Shown here in pieces: positions 16,169 to 24,987 of a DNA stretch of 64,000 nt; the first letter of the stretch is position 1, and each line of letters opens with the position of its first letter. Both the position numbers and the translations under genes were made by a program. A model generated the notes under the pieces. The model had not been told where the DNA came from. It saw only the letters and a list, made by a program, of their open reading frames with translations, and searched no databases. Source of the DNA: JBHEBG01 sp046557915 (lineage in GTDB: Bacteria > Bacteroidota > Bacteroidia > Flavobacteriales > Flavobacteriaceae); the NCBI RefSeq assembly GCF_046557915.1, contig NZ_JBHEBG010000003.1, forward strand, positions 124,001-188,000. Reading direction: 5' to 3'.

Positions 16169-18730
16169 CTAAAACCATACTCTAAAGCTAAAATTGGGGG
16201 TAATACCCAGGGAAACGTTTTCTACAGTTTCTATTCTATCTTGATTATTGACCCGATAGTAGGTATTCAATATGTTTTCGCGGTCTAGAAAATTTAATAC
16301 GGAGGCTCCTACCGAAGCCTTAACCCTAGGGCTTAGTTCAAAATCATAAATGGCAGAGGCATCGGCCCGTATATAGTCTGACAGTCGACTGCTATTTGGA
16401 TCTTTGTAATTGATGGATAATGGAAAAGTAGAACTATCTATAGCACCTGGTCCGTCCAAAGGTTCCGTAAAGGGTTTTCCTGTTCTGTAATTGAAACCAA
16501 TACCCAATTTTAGATTGTTTCGCGAATATGTTCCTGCAAAGGTAAGGGTGTGTCTAATATCCAAATTGTTGGGAAATTTACTTGGGTCTATGTCCTCAAA
16601 GGTGTAATTATTAACATTGTAGGCATAACTTAACCAGGTACTAAAGCGCGGTGTCTTTTTATTGATCAGGAATTCTACCCCTTTAATGTCGTAGCTGCCA
16701 ATTTCTCCATTAAATTGATCTTGGTTCTGAAAACCTTGGGTAGCAATACTTACACCTTCCACTTTTTTATAAAAGCCTTCTAGGCCTATATACAGGTTGT
16801 TTTTCTCGTGTGCGAAACCCATGGATCCCTGCTTGCTTTTGGTGATTGGTAAAGTAACCTCATCAGATAATATCCATCTTCGTTTTTCAATGCCCAGAAA
16901 ATTCTGCTCCAAATCTATGATCTGGTTGGTGGTCTGACTTTTAAATTCCCCCAAAACTTCAACTTTAAGGTTTCCCGTAAGGGCGTAGTTAACGTTTAAT
17001 CTTGGTTCTATGATAAACTCTCTAAACGTGTCCAGGTTTTCCATGTAATTGAGCCGCGCACCTCCTCTTACCTTAAGGAGGTTGTTGTTGGAGGTATAAC
17101 CAATTTCCGAGAAAAGTGCGTGGGTACGGATCACCCCTTTGATATTACTGTTGAACGGGGGTTGGGTAACATCTGTAAAATTGGTAATGCCCACCTCGTT
17201 AAATTGATATCCATTGAAGAGCTTTATGGTATTTGTTAGGGTATAATCGGTTTTAAGCTTTACGGCCGTTTCCAAAACCCTATTGTTTTGAAACAGTTGT
17301 TGTACGGCATCTGGCGAAATGCTTAGGGCGTCTAGATTATAACGGGTATAGTAGATGTTTAGAAAAGTAGAAAAATCATCGGTCCAATTACTTTCCAAAC
17401 TACCACCAAAAGAAATATTGGTTTGGTCTAATCGGCTTTCCGTAGTTCTGCCACTTACTTGGGCAGTTTCCATATAATCTAGATTGTTGACAATATTGAT
17501 AAAGCTTAGACGTACTTTCTGCCAGTTATTAATATCGTATAATAGTTTGCCCGTAAAATCGTAAAAATAAAAGTTCTCTTCCCTAAGGATATCAATATCT
17601 GCTGAAGGGCTGTTACCCTCCTTTACCTCGGTATCCTGAAATGCCCTATCGAAAAAGCGGTTAAAGGTAGGGGTGTTTAAAAAATCAGTTACGGAACGAC
17701 GAGCGGAAAACTGAAGGGCCATGTTATCGGTTACGGGTATCTGACCGTACATATCGCCTCCAATTAGGTTAAAACCAGCTCCGCCGAAAAAACCATCTTC
17801 AAGATCATTTTTTGTCTGCATACTAATAACCCCACTTACGCCATCGCCATATTGGGCACTGGTACCATTTTTTACAATGGTCACCTTATCCGTTAGATAG
17901 GGATTAAAAACCGATATCAACCCAAAAAAGTGTCCGGACTGATACATTTTTATACCGTCCCATAGGATTAAGTTTTGGTCGTTGGTGCCACCACGTATGT
18001 TTATATCGGACACAGTTTCGTCTATGCTTTTTATACCTGGAAGTGCCTGCACTGTCTGCAGTACATCGGGTTCTATCAGTCCTGGCAATATTCCAAAATC
18101 CTCTGTATTTAACAATATGCTGGCATCGTCTTCTTTGGATAGTCCGGTGGTCAAAAACTTAAAAAGTACCACTTCGTCCAGCTTTTGAAAATTTTGTGCC
18201 AGTAATAAGGTTTTGCAAGGACGGCCCGTGGTAAGATCTTCTGCACTCACAAATTTGGTTTTATAACCCAAATGCCGAATACCGATCATGGTTTTCCTGG
18301 GAATATTCTCCAATCTAAACTGTCCGTTAAGGTCTGTAACCGTAACGATATCGCTTCCTAGCACTTCTATTGTGGCCCCCGTAACGGTATTTTCTTCAAA
18401 GTTATCCAACACCATGGCACAAATATCCACTGTAGTACTTTTAGACAAGGTGTAATAACGTTCATTAAGTTTCTTGATCTGTATTTGTGTTTGTTGCTGA
18501 ATGGCGCTTAGTATTTCATCCAAACTGCCCTCCCGGGGTACGGTGATTCTTAGTGGAGCAATATCCTCGTCAACATAGGAAAATTTAATATCGAATTTCT
18601 CCTCTAAGGTTCGGATGTAGGAGATGAGGCCTTCGGACAGAGGAATACCGTCCTGCGCCTTGCCAACGGCAATCAGAAAAAGTAAAGATAAAAAAAGTGT
18701 TACAACGTGTCTAGGGTGCGCTTTCGGCAT
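16169..18730 (-). CDS. TonB-dependent receptor with STN and carboxypeptidase-like domains
   Basis: 853 residues. A signal peptide ends near residue 25, followed by a secretin/TonB short N-terminal (STN) domain at about 30-95 that in FecA-type receptors talks to the anti-sigma factor. A carboxypeptidase-regulatory-like domain spans about 110-180, then a plug (DINIRGGTNDQNLILWDG, QYGDGVSGVISM) and a barrel ending in Phe. It takes up an unknown ligand across the outer membrane with TonB energy. No SusD-like lipoprotein is adjacent, so it is not a standard glycan locus. Its start overlaps the FecR-like gene by 20 bp. Confidence 0.92.
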   Translation of the reverse strand: MPKAHPRHVVTLFLSLLFLIAVGKAQDGIPLSEGLISYIRTLEEKFDIKFSYVDEDIAPLRITVPREGSLDEILSAIQQQTQIQIKKLNERYYTLSKSTTVDICAMVLDNFEENTVTGATIEVLGSDIVTVTDLNGQFRLENIPRKTMIGIRHLGYKTKFVSAEDLTTGRPCKTLLLAQNFQKLDEVVLFKFLTTGLSKEDDASILLNTEDFGILPGLIEPDVLQTVQALPGIKSIDETVSDINIRGGTNDQNLILWDGIKMYQSGHFFGLISVFNPYLTDKVTIVKNGTSAQYGDGVSGVISMQTKNDLEDGFFGGAGFNLIGGDMYGQIPVTDNMALQFSARRSVTDFLNTPTFNRFFDRAFQDTEVKEGNSPSADIDILREENFYFYDFTGKLLYDINNWQKVRLSFINIVNNLDYMETAQVSGRTTESRLDQTNISFGGSLESNWTDDFSTFLNIYYTRYNLDALSISPDAVQQLFQNNRVLETAVKLKTDYTLTNTIKLFNGYQFNEVGITNFTDVTQPPFNSNIKGVIRTHALFSEIGYTSNNNLLKVRGGARLNYMENLDTFREFIIEPRLNVNYALTGNLKVEVLGEFKSQTTNQIIDLEQNFLGIEKRRWILSDEVTLPITKSKQGSMGFAHEKNNLYIGLEGFYKKVEGVSIATQGFQNQDQFNGEIGSYDIKGVEFLINKKTPRFSTWLSYAYNVNNYTFEDIDPSKFPNNLDIRHTLTFAGTYSRNNLKLGIGFNYRTGKPFTEPLDGPGAIDSSTFPLSINYKDPNSSRLSDYIRADASAIYDFELSPRVKASVGASVLNFLDRENILNTYYRVNNQDRIETVENVSLGITPNFSFRVWF

Positions 18731-19619
18731 AGAATAGCACTTTATTATCCTCTAATTTAAACTTTATTTTAGAGGGAGTACTAATACTCTGTAACGCTAA
18801 ATCCATGTTTGTGTTGCTAAACGATCCTGTAAACAACTGGTCTACATCAATATTTTGGGTCGCCACTTCTATATTGTACTGTCTTTGAAACTCGTTCAAT
18901 ACAAAGGTCAACGGAATACTTTTAAAAGTACTCTCATTGTTCATCCAAGTAGGTTCAGCAGTATTTGGGATTTCCGCGTCTAATATTCTCCCGTTAACAA
19001 CAAGGAAGGAAGATCCTCCCGGGAGTTTAATCTCCTTATTTTTATAAGTAACACTTACCAATCCTTCAAAACAGGTAACTTCAAAGAATCCTTTTCTATT
19101 TTCTACATTAAATTGGGTGCCTAAAACGGTTACAATTCCATCTTCCGTGGAAACGGTAAAACGCTTGCCCTTGGCTACTTTAAAAAAGGCCTCACCTTCT
19201 AGGGAAACATTTCGTTCTTGGTCCCATTTCCTCTCACTATAGGAAATTTCGGAATCGGCATTTAAAACTATTTCGGAATTATCGGGAAGTACCACTTCCG
19301 TTCGCTGGGCAAACTGGGTACTTACTTGTTCATCCATTGAGTTTATGTAGAAGTAAGAAACAGCAAAAATTACAGCAATGGCGGCAGCTACTCTCATTAT
19401 CCTTTTAAAAGGACTCAAAGGAATAACCTTTACCTCGGCTTTCTGCTTTTCTTTTATCAAGTTAAGCGCCTCTTCAACATTGAACTCAGGGGCCTCCAAC
19501 TTGTTGGAAGCGGCCAAAATCTTCTGGTAAGAAGTATACTCATCCGTTTGTTTAAATACGGCGAGTTCCTCTTCCGAGAGTTCGTTGTTAAGCCATTTTG
19601 CCAAATAATTCTCTTGCAT
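18711..19619 (-). CDS. FecR-family anti-sigma factor
   Basis: 302 residues: a cytoplasmic N-terminal part (about 1-70), one TM segment near 75-93 (RVAAAIAVIFAVSYFYI), a periplasmic FecR domain with EVVLPDNSEIVLNADSEI and VSLEGEAFFKVAKG at about 105-200, and a C-terminal DUF4974 domain near 225-300. The protein passes the ligand signal from the receptor to the sigma factor. It is separated from the sigma gene by a 136-bp purine-rich spacer and overlaps the receptor gene by 20 bp. Confidence 0.93.
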   Translation of the reverse strand: MQENYLAKWLNNELSEEELAVFKQTDEYTSYQKILAASNKLEAPEFNVEEALNLIKEKQKAEVKVIPLSPFKRIMRVAAAIAVIFAVSYFYINSMDEQVSTQFAQRTEVVLPDNSEIVLNADSEISYSERKWDQERNVSLEGEAFFKVAKGKRFTVSTEDGIVTVLGTQFNVENRKGFFEVTCFEGLVSVTYKNKEIKLPGGSSFLVVNGRILDAEIPNTAEPTWMNNESTFKSIPLTFVLNEFQRQYNIEVATQNIDVDQLFTGSFSNTNMDLALQSISTPSKIKFKLEDNKVLFYAESAP

Positions 19620-19755
19620 GATTTCTATGCTTTACGTTAATATAACAACCCAAAAGAAAAAAACCCTACCTGCCATCTTCCATTCCTACTTCCAATTCCC
19701 GTCTTTTCCTATTATGTTTCAACTTTTTAACTTTCCACCTCTCACTACCTACTGC

Positions 19756-20268
19756 TTATATCCCGTCAATCTGTTCTCGAAGGGCTTTTAAGGCCAAATG
19801 CATTCTTTTTTCAATGGCCTTAACGCTTACACCTTCCATTTCTGCAATTTCGGCATATTTTTTTCCATCGATCCTATTCAACAAAAAAGTGGCCCGTTGG
19901 TTTTCCGGTAAATCGTTTAGAGCCTTATCCAATTTTTCTTGATATTGTTTTTCTTCCAACAAAAATTCGGGAGACTCGTTAGAGATATCGTTTTGGGTGT
20001 TGGCATACTTAAGGCGTACCTTTTCTGCCTTCAGCACATTTAAATATAAGTTATTGGCCACGGTATATACAAAGGACTTGGCTTTGTCCGGGCTTACCTT
20101 GGCACAGTTTTCCCAAAGCTTAATAAAAGCCTCTTGTACAGCATCGTGCGCTTTTTCTTCATTGCCATACTTATAATATATGTAATTGAAAACCGTTTTG
20201 GAATTAGTTCTAAAGAGAGAGCTATATACTTGCTCCTCGCATACGTTGTCCTTATTAGCAGTGCTCAA
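19756..20268 (-). CDS. FecI-like ECF sigma factor
   Basis: 170 residues. Region 2 is visible as YYKYGNEEKAHDAVQEAFIKLWEN and region 4 as ALNDLPENQRATFLLNRIDGKKYAEIAEMEGVSVKAIEKRM. The start must be the TTG at 20268, because the frame is closed by TAA at 20293-20295 and no ATG or GTG lies between. A -7 box at 20283-20290 supports a leader of only several bases. It heads the sigma, anti-sigma, receptor operon. Confidence 0.92.
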   Translation of the reverse strand: MSTANKDNVCEEQVYSSLFRTNSKTVFNYIYYKYGNEEKAHDAVQEAFIKLWENCAKVSPDKAKSFVYTVANNLYLNVLKAEKVRLKYANTQNDISNESPEFLLEEKQYQEKLDKALNDLPENQRATFLLNRIDGKKYAEIAEMEGVSVKAIEKRMHLALKALREQIDGI

Positions 20269-20282
20269 GTGATTGGTTTTTT

Positions 20283-20290
20283 CAAAGATA
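20283..20290 (-). promoter_or_regulatory. -7 promoter box of the FecI-like sigma gene
   Basis: On the minus strand this reads TATCTTTG, a perfect TAnnTTTG, 14 bp before the TTG start. The -33 region is T-rich only. Confidence 0.6.
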
Positions 20291-20316
20291 TTTTAAAAAA
20301 AATTAAAAACGGAGTA

Positions 20317-20327
20317 GGGTATTTTTA
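20317..20327 (+). promoter_or_regulatory. Candidate promoter of the Asp-rich lipoprotein
   Basis: GGGTATTTTTA contains a near-consensus -7 box (TATTTTTA). The same 11-mer occurs before the other ECF sigma operon at 59812-59822. It could be a target of an ECF sigma factor, or simply a housekeeping -7 box. Confidence 0.35.
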
Positions 20328-20374
20328 AAGTTGGTTGTTTTATGATTGTACGAACTAATAAAATCCAAATCGTT

Positions 20375-22138
20375 ATGAAAAAGTTTTTTAATACTACATG
20401 CTATGTAAGCTTACTTGCTATGGTGCTTACATTTTCTGCCTGTCAGGAAGAATTTGAAGAATTGCCTACAGGTGACGAACAAGAAACCATTATGGCCAGT
20501 TCATCCACAGCCAAGCTTATAGAGAGAACCTCCTCTAAAGACGGCTCTTATGATAATATAATAGATGAAGCCAGTTGCTTTGCCGTTCAATTTCCTTATA
20601 CCGTAAATGTAAATGGAGTTGAGGTTAATATTGATTCTCTAGAAGATTTAGAGGTGGTAGAAGAGATTTTTGATGAGGTTGATATTGATGATGATATTTT
20701 GGAAATTTTATTTCCTATCACCATTACCTTGGCAGATTTTACCGAAATCGTTATTAACAACAAGGAAGAGTTGCGAGAGTTGGCCGAAGAATGTATAGAA
20801 GGAGGAGATGACGATGATATTGAATGTATAGATTTTGTTTATCCTATAACACTTTTTACGTTCGATATAAATCTTGAGCAAACAGGAAACGTATCTGTGA
20901 ACAGCGATGAGGAACTAAGACGTTTCTTCGCCGGATTGGACGAAAATGACCTTATCAGTATAGAATTCCCAGTTACTTTAAAACTTTATGACGGAACCGA
21001 GATTGTAGTAGATAGCAACGCTGAATTGGCCAATGCCATTGAAACTTCCAAGGAAGCTTGTGACGAAGATGACGATGATGATTTTAACGATGACGATTTT
21101 GAGGATGGTAGATTGGATTTCTGTTTAACCGCTTGTCCATGGGTAGTTAAAGAAGTGGTACGAGACGAGGTTAACCAAACAGATCAGTACTTTGAGTACG
21201 TTATGAATTTCTTTGAGAGTGGAGAGGTAGTTGTAAAAGACAGAATGGGTAACAATATTGAAGGTACTTGGAGCACAAGGGCTACCGATAATGGACCATT
21301 GTTAAAACTAGAGTTTGATGTCTTGGTAGACTTTACCTTGGAGTGGTTTGTATACGAAATAGAAGATCATAAGATAAAATTGTATGCCGAAGGTGGAAAC
21401 AAGATCATCATGAAACAAATATGTGTGGATGATGAAACTGGTCCGGATACGCTTAGAGCCGTCTTAAACGAATGTGTTTGGGTAATTAAAAAAGTGAAAA
21501 ACCAGGGCGAGGAGATAGACAGACTACTTGGATATGAGTTTAAGTTCATGCCAGAAGGAGTGGTAACCTTAAGTAACGAAGAAACTACTTCAGAAGGTAC
21601 ATGGGAGATTACATCCAGTGAAGAAGGAAGATTGGTAATGGCAATTACCATGGGTGACGAACCAGGGGTTAGTTTTGAATGGCCTTTGACAGACCTTAGG
21701 GACGACCGCTTGAAGTTTGAGGTAGAGGATATTGATTACGAACTTATACTACAACGCGTTTGTGAAGACAATGCCGATGACGGTGATGTACTGGAAATCC
21801 GTAATGTTATGATGGACGGCGAGTGGATCGTAGCGCTGCATCAAGACGGCGATGATAACGATACAGCTGATTTTGCAGCATATACGTTTGCCTTTGGAGC
21901 AGAGCATATGATTACTGCTACCCTTGGAGAAACCGGTCCATCCTCTCCCGGACTTTGGAGAGTATTGCGTAACAGCGATGGCAAGCTTAAAGTGTACCTT
22001 AACTTAGGCGATCAGAACCCATTGGGTGAGCTTACGGACGATTGGGATTTTGTTTCCATCAATGAAGGCCGTGTAGAGCTTAAAGACATAAGCGGTGATG
22101 ACACCATTACCACGCTGGTCTTCGAGAAAAAACAATAG
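20375..22138 (+). CDS. Asp-rich repeat lipoprotein divergent from the FecI/FecR operon
   Basis: 587 residues from the ATG at 20375; an upstream ATG at 20342 would add 11 residues before the signal peptide and is less likely. A lipoprotein signal ends in FSAC (Cys23). Residues about 65-230 hold four copies of a 35-45-residue unit (FPYTVNVNGVEV, FPITITLADFTEI, YPITLFTFDINL, FPVTLKLYDGTEI), each followed by an EEL/DEEL helix. The C-terminal half holds three lipocalin-like units (CPWVVKEV, CVWVIKKV, GEWIVALH), each with a GTW or GLW strand. Runs of Asp lie between units. It starts 106 bp from the sigma gene on the other strand. No family is recognised; surface placement and ligand or metal binding are guesses. 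Confidence 0.85.
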   Translation: MKKFFNTTCYVSLLAMVLTFSACQEEFEELPTGDEQETIMASSSTAKLIERTSSKDGSYDNIIDEASCFAVQFPYTVNVNGVEVNIDSLEDLEVVEEIFDEVDIDDDILEILFPITITLADFTEIVINNKEELRELAEECIEGGDDDDIECIDFVYPITLFTFDINLEQTGNVSVNSDEELRRFFAGLDENDLISIEFPVTLKLYDGTEIVVDSNAELANAIETSKEACDEDDDDDFNDDDFEDGRLDFCLTACPWVVKEVVRDEVNQTDQYFEYVMNFFESGEVVVKDRMGNNIEGTWSTRATDNGPLLKLEFDVLVDFTLEWFVYEIEDHKIKLYAEGGNKIIMKQICVDDETGPDTLRAVLNECVWVIKKVKNQGEEIDRLLGYEFKFMPEGVVTLSNEETTSEGTWEITSSEEGRLVMAITMGDEPGVSFEWPLTDLRDDRLKFEVEDIDYELILQRVCEDNADDGDVLEIRNVMMDGEWIVALHQDGDDNDTADFAAYTFAFGAEHMITATLGETGPSSPGLWRVLRNSDGKLKVYLNLGDQNPLGELTDDWDFVSINEGRVELKDISGDDTITTLVFEKKQ

Positions 22139-22190
22139 TGACCATTATATAGGCACTACTTAACAATACCTTATTTGCCCCAATTTTAGG

Positions 22191-22230
22191 AAAAGGGTAG
22201 TTTTCGGAAGAAGCTACCCTTTTCTCTTTT
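22191..22230 (+). terminator. Rho-independent terminator after the Asp-rich lipoprotein
   Basis: AAAAGGGTAG at 22191-22200 pairs perfectly with CTACCCTTTT at 22214-22223 around a 13-nt loop. The T-rich tail TTTTCTCTTTT continues to 22230. It lies 52 bp after the stop codon. Confidence 0.88.
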
Positions 22231-22272
22231 ATATTTTTAAGGGCGGGGCTTCCCACTTCCCATTGTTATTGT

Positions 22273-22280
22273 TAAATTTG
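22273..22280 (+). promoter_or_regulatory. -7 promoter box of ffh
   Basis: TAAATTTG fits TAnnTTTG and ends 25 bp before the ATG at 22306. No clear -33 TTTG is seen. Confidence 0.6.
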
Positions 22281-22305
22281 CATTTCCTGTAAAGAAGACA
22301 AGACC

Positions 22306-23643
22306 ATGTTCGATAATTTAAGTGAAAAATTAGATAAGGCACTGCACGTGCTTAAGGGCCACGGCCAAATTACGGAGATCAACGTAGCGGAAACCGTAAA
22401 AGAAGTGCGTAGGGCTTTGTTGGATGCCGATGTTAATTTCAGAATTGCAAAGGAATTTACCAATAAGGTAAGGGAAAAGGCTCTTGGACAAAATGTACTC
22501 ACCACCTTGCAGCCCGGCCAATTAATGGTGAAGATCGTAAAAGACGAACTTACGGAGCTAATGGGTGGGGAAACCGCAGGGGTAGATCTCTCCGGAAATC
22601 CGTCGGTAATCCTCATGTCTGGCCTGCAGGGTTCTGGTAAGACCACTTTTTCTGGAAAGTTGGCAAACTATCTAAAAAATAAAAAAACAAAAAACCCATT
22701 ATTGGTAGCCTGTGACGTCTACAGACCTGCGGCCATAGATCAATTGCATGTCGTTGGTGAACAAATAGGTGTGGAGGTATATTCCGATAGGGGAAACAAC
22801 GATCCGGTGGCCATTGCAAAAGCCGGTCTGGCCCATGCCAAGACCAACGGATTTAATGTAGTCATTATAGATACCGCAGGCCGCTTGGCGGTAGATGAAC
22901 AGATGATGCAAGAGATTGCAAATATCCATAAGGCCATTAAACCCCAAGAAACCCTTTTTGTAGTAGACTCCATGACGGGGCAAGATGCGGTAAATACGGC
23001 CAAAGCCTTTAACGATATACTAAATTTTGATGGGGTAATCCTCACCAAACTAGACGGTGATACACGTGGAGGGGCCGCCATTTCCATTAAATCGGTAGTG
23101 GATAAACCAATAAAGTTTATTGGAACCGGGGAAAAAATGGACGCTATAGACGTATTTCATCCGTCGCGTATGGCCGATCGTATTTTGGGTATGGGCGATG
23201 TTATCTCGTTGGTAGAAAGAGCACAAGACCAGTTTGATGAAACGGAAGCGCGGAAAATCCAGAAAAAAATAGCCAAGAATAAATTTGGATTCGATGATTT
23301 TCTGAGTCAGATTCAGCAGATCAAGAAAATGGGGAACCTAAAAGACCTTATGGGAATGATTCCAGGGGCGGGAAAGGCTTTAAAAGGATTGGACGTAGAT
23401 GATGATGCCTTTAAGCATATAGAGGCCATAATACATTCTATGACCCCTCTAGAACGGTCTACGCCTTCCAAATTGGACGCCAGTAGAAAAAAACGTATTG
23501 CCAAAGGCAGTGGACGCACCATACAGGAAGTAAACCAATTGTTGAAGCAATTTGACCAGATGAGCAAAATGATGAAGATGATGCAAGGCGGTGGTGGTAA
23601 AAAAATGATGCAAATGATGGGAGCAATGAAAGGTATGCGCTAA
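22306..23643 (+). CDS. ffh: Signal recognition particle protein Ffh
   Basis: 445 residues, the usual Ffh length. The N domain (about 1-90) precedes the GTPase G domain with GLQGSGKTTFSGKL near 106, DTAGR, and TKLDGDTRGGA. The C-terminal M domain is Met-rich (MSKMMKMMQ, KKMMQMMGAMKGM), as needed to bind SRP RNA and signal sequences. It targets nascent membrane proteins to FtsY and Sec. No SRP RNA gene is seen nearby. Confidence 0.97.
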   Translation: MFDNLSEKLDKALHVLKGHGQITEINVAETVKEVRRALLDADVNFRIAKEFTNKVREKALGQNVLTTLQPGQLMVKIVKDELTELMGGETAGVDLSGNPSVILMSGLQGSGKTTFSGKLANYLKNKKTKNPLLVACDVYRPAAIDQLHVVGEQIGVEVYSDRGNNDPVAIAKAGLAHAKTNGFNVVIIDTAGRLAVDEQMMQEIANIHKAIKPQETLFVVDSMTGQDAVNTAKAFNDILNFDGVILTKLDGDTRGGAAISIKSVVDKPIKFIGTGEKMDAIDVFHPSRMADRILGMGDVISLVERAQDQFDETEARKIQKKIAKNKFGFDDFLSQIQQIKKMGNLKDLMGMIPGAGKALKGLDVDDDAFKHIEAIIHSMTPLERSTPSKLDASRKKRIAKGSGRTIQEVNQLLKQFDQMSKMMKMMQGGGGKKMMQMMGAMKGMR

Positions 23644-23732
23644 CACCGACCCGGTTGCGCCGGGCACGTTCGGAGTTATAAATATCCAAAAGCTTACCTA
23701 TCAACCTTAAACCAATAACCAGAAGAAAGCAC

Positions 23733-24620
23733 ATGAAACTATTAGACGGGAAGAAAATCTCTAACGAAATTAAGGATGAAATTGCTATAGAAGTTGCCCA
23801 AATGAAGAAAGGAGGGGAAAAAGTACCGCATTTGGCTGCTGTGCTTGTTGGTAACGATGGAGCTAGTTTAACCTATGTGGGAAGCAAGGTAAGGTCTTGC
23901 GAAAGGATTGGCTTCCAATCTACCTTGATACATCTTCCCGAAACCACTTCTGAAGAAGCCTTGTTGCAAAAAATAAACGAACTCAATAAAAATTCCGATA
24001 TAGACGGGTTTATAGTACAGTTACCACTGCCCAAACACATAGATAAACAAAAAGTCCTTATGGCCGTAGATCCCGATAAGGATGTCGATGGTTTTCATCC
24101 CACTAATTTTGGTAGAATGGCTTTGGATATGGAATCCTTCATATCCGCCACCCCTTTTGGCATCATGGAGCTTCTAAAGCGATATGAAGTAGATACACAA
24201 GGGAAACATACTGTGGTTATTGGAAGAAGCCACATTGTTGGGCGTCCTATAAGCATTCTTATGAGTCAGAAAGGGAACCCCGGTAATGCTACCGTAACAC
24301 TGGCCCATAGCCGTACCAAAGATATAAAAGCACTCACATTACAAGCCGATATCATCATATCCGCACTTGGAGTCCCCAAATTTTTGAAAGCGGACATGGT
24401 TAAGGAAGGCACTGTTATTATTGATGTTGGTATAACCAGGGTTCCAGATACCACTAAAGAACGTGGCTACTACATTACAGGCGATGTAGATTTTGAGGGT
24501 GTTAGCAAAAAAGCATCCTTCATTACCCCTGTACCGGGAGGTGTAGGTCCTATGACCATCGCTATGCTCTTAAAAAATACACTTCTGGCACGGGAAAGAC
24601 ATAGGGCAAGAAACCATTAG
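23733..24620 (+). CDS. folD: Bifunctional methylenetetrahydrofolate dehydrogenase/cyclohydrolase
   Basis: 295 residues, standard FolD size. Signatures: TYVGSKVRSCERIG with the catalytic Lys near residue 55, DGFIVQLPLPKHI near 90, GRSHIVGRPI near 165 for NADP binding, and PGGVGPMTIAMLL near 268. It interconverts 5,10-methylene-THF and 10-formyl-THF in the cytoplasm. It follows ffh by 89 bp on the same strand; the gap holds a short GC-rich hairpin without a T tract. Confidence 0.97.
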   Translation: MKLLDGKKISNEIKDEIAIEVAQMKKGGEKVPHLAAVLVGNDGASLTYVGSKVRSCERIGFQSTLIHLPETTSEEALLQKINELNKNSDIDGFIVQLPLPKHIDKQKVLMAVDPDKDVDGFHPTNFGRMALDMESFISATPFGIMELLKRYEVDTQGKHTVVIGRSHIVGRPISILMSQKGNPGNATVTLAHSRTKDIKALTLQADIIISALGVPKFLKADMVKEGTVIIDVGITRVPDTTKERGYYITGDVDFEGVSKKASFITPVPGGVGPMTIAMLLKNTLLARERHRARNH

Positions 24621-24643
24621 GCCACTTACTGGTATATATCTCA

Positions 24644-24784
24644 TCAGTTCAACTGACCCGAAACACTTTGTATGGTATCGTTGGGGTTAAGGATGTCTAA
24701 ATCGTTATTTCCCTCATCATTTGTGCAGCTACTGAAACATACCACCGAGAGCAGTATGGAAACTGCAAGTATCAACTTTTTCAT
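24644..24784 (-). CDS. Small lipoprotein, 46 residues
   Basis: An ATG at 24784 opens a 46-codon frame ending in TGA at 24644-24646. The product starts MKKLILAVSILLSVV and has a lipobox CFSSC with Cys20, so the mature lipoprotein is only about 27 residues. The mature part is acidic and Asn/Asp-rich (TNDEGNNDLDILNPNDT). It is alone, convergent with folD and divergent from the esterase gene. I know no family. The signal peptide and lipobox make it more than a chance frame, but it could also be the remnant of a longer lipoprotein gene. Confidence 0.65.
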   Translation of the reverse strand: MKKLILAVSILLSVVCFSSCTNDEGNNDLDILNPNDTIQSVSGQLN

Positions 24785-24938
24785 AAACTAGGTTTTAGTA
24801 GGTGTTATTACCAAGTTCGCTCTAGTACATAACGTAATAAAGCCAAAATTCTTGTAATTTCAAGGTGGTTCTGACCAGCACTTAAAAGTAGTATTCGATA
24901 TATAGGTTGAACAAACTTGGGTATGGTCTATTTTTTAG

Positions 24939-24969
24939 TTTGACGCTGGATAAGAAATCAGTATCTTTT
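24939..24969 (+). promoter_or_regulatory. Promoter of the esterase operon
   Basis: TTTG at 24939-24942 and TATCTTTT at 24962-24969 are 19 bp apart, the ideal Bacteroidota spacing with one mismatch in the -7 box. Transcription would begin near 24975, just before the ATG at 24988. This rules against a longer N-terminus starting at 24907. Confidence 0.7.
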
Positions 24970-24987
24970 TATCAAATATCCAACCTA

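Noticed and set aside
23650..23664. CCCGG/CCGGG hairpin between ffh and folD
   Set aside because: Five-bp stem without a T tract; probably not a terminator.
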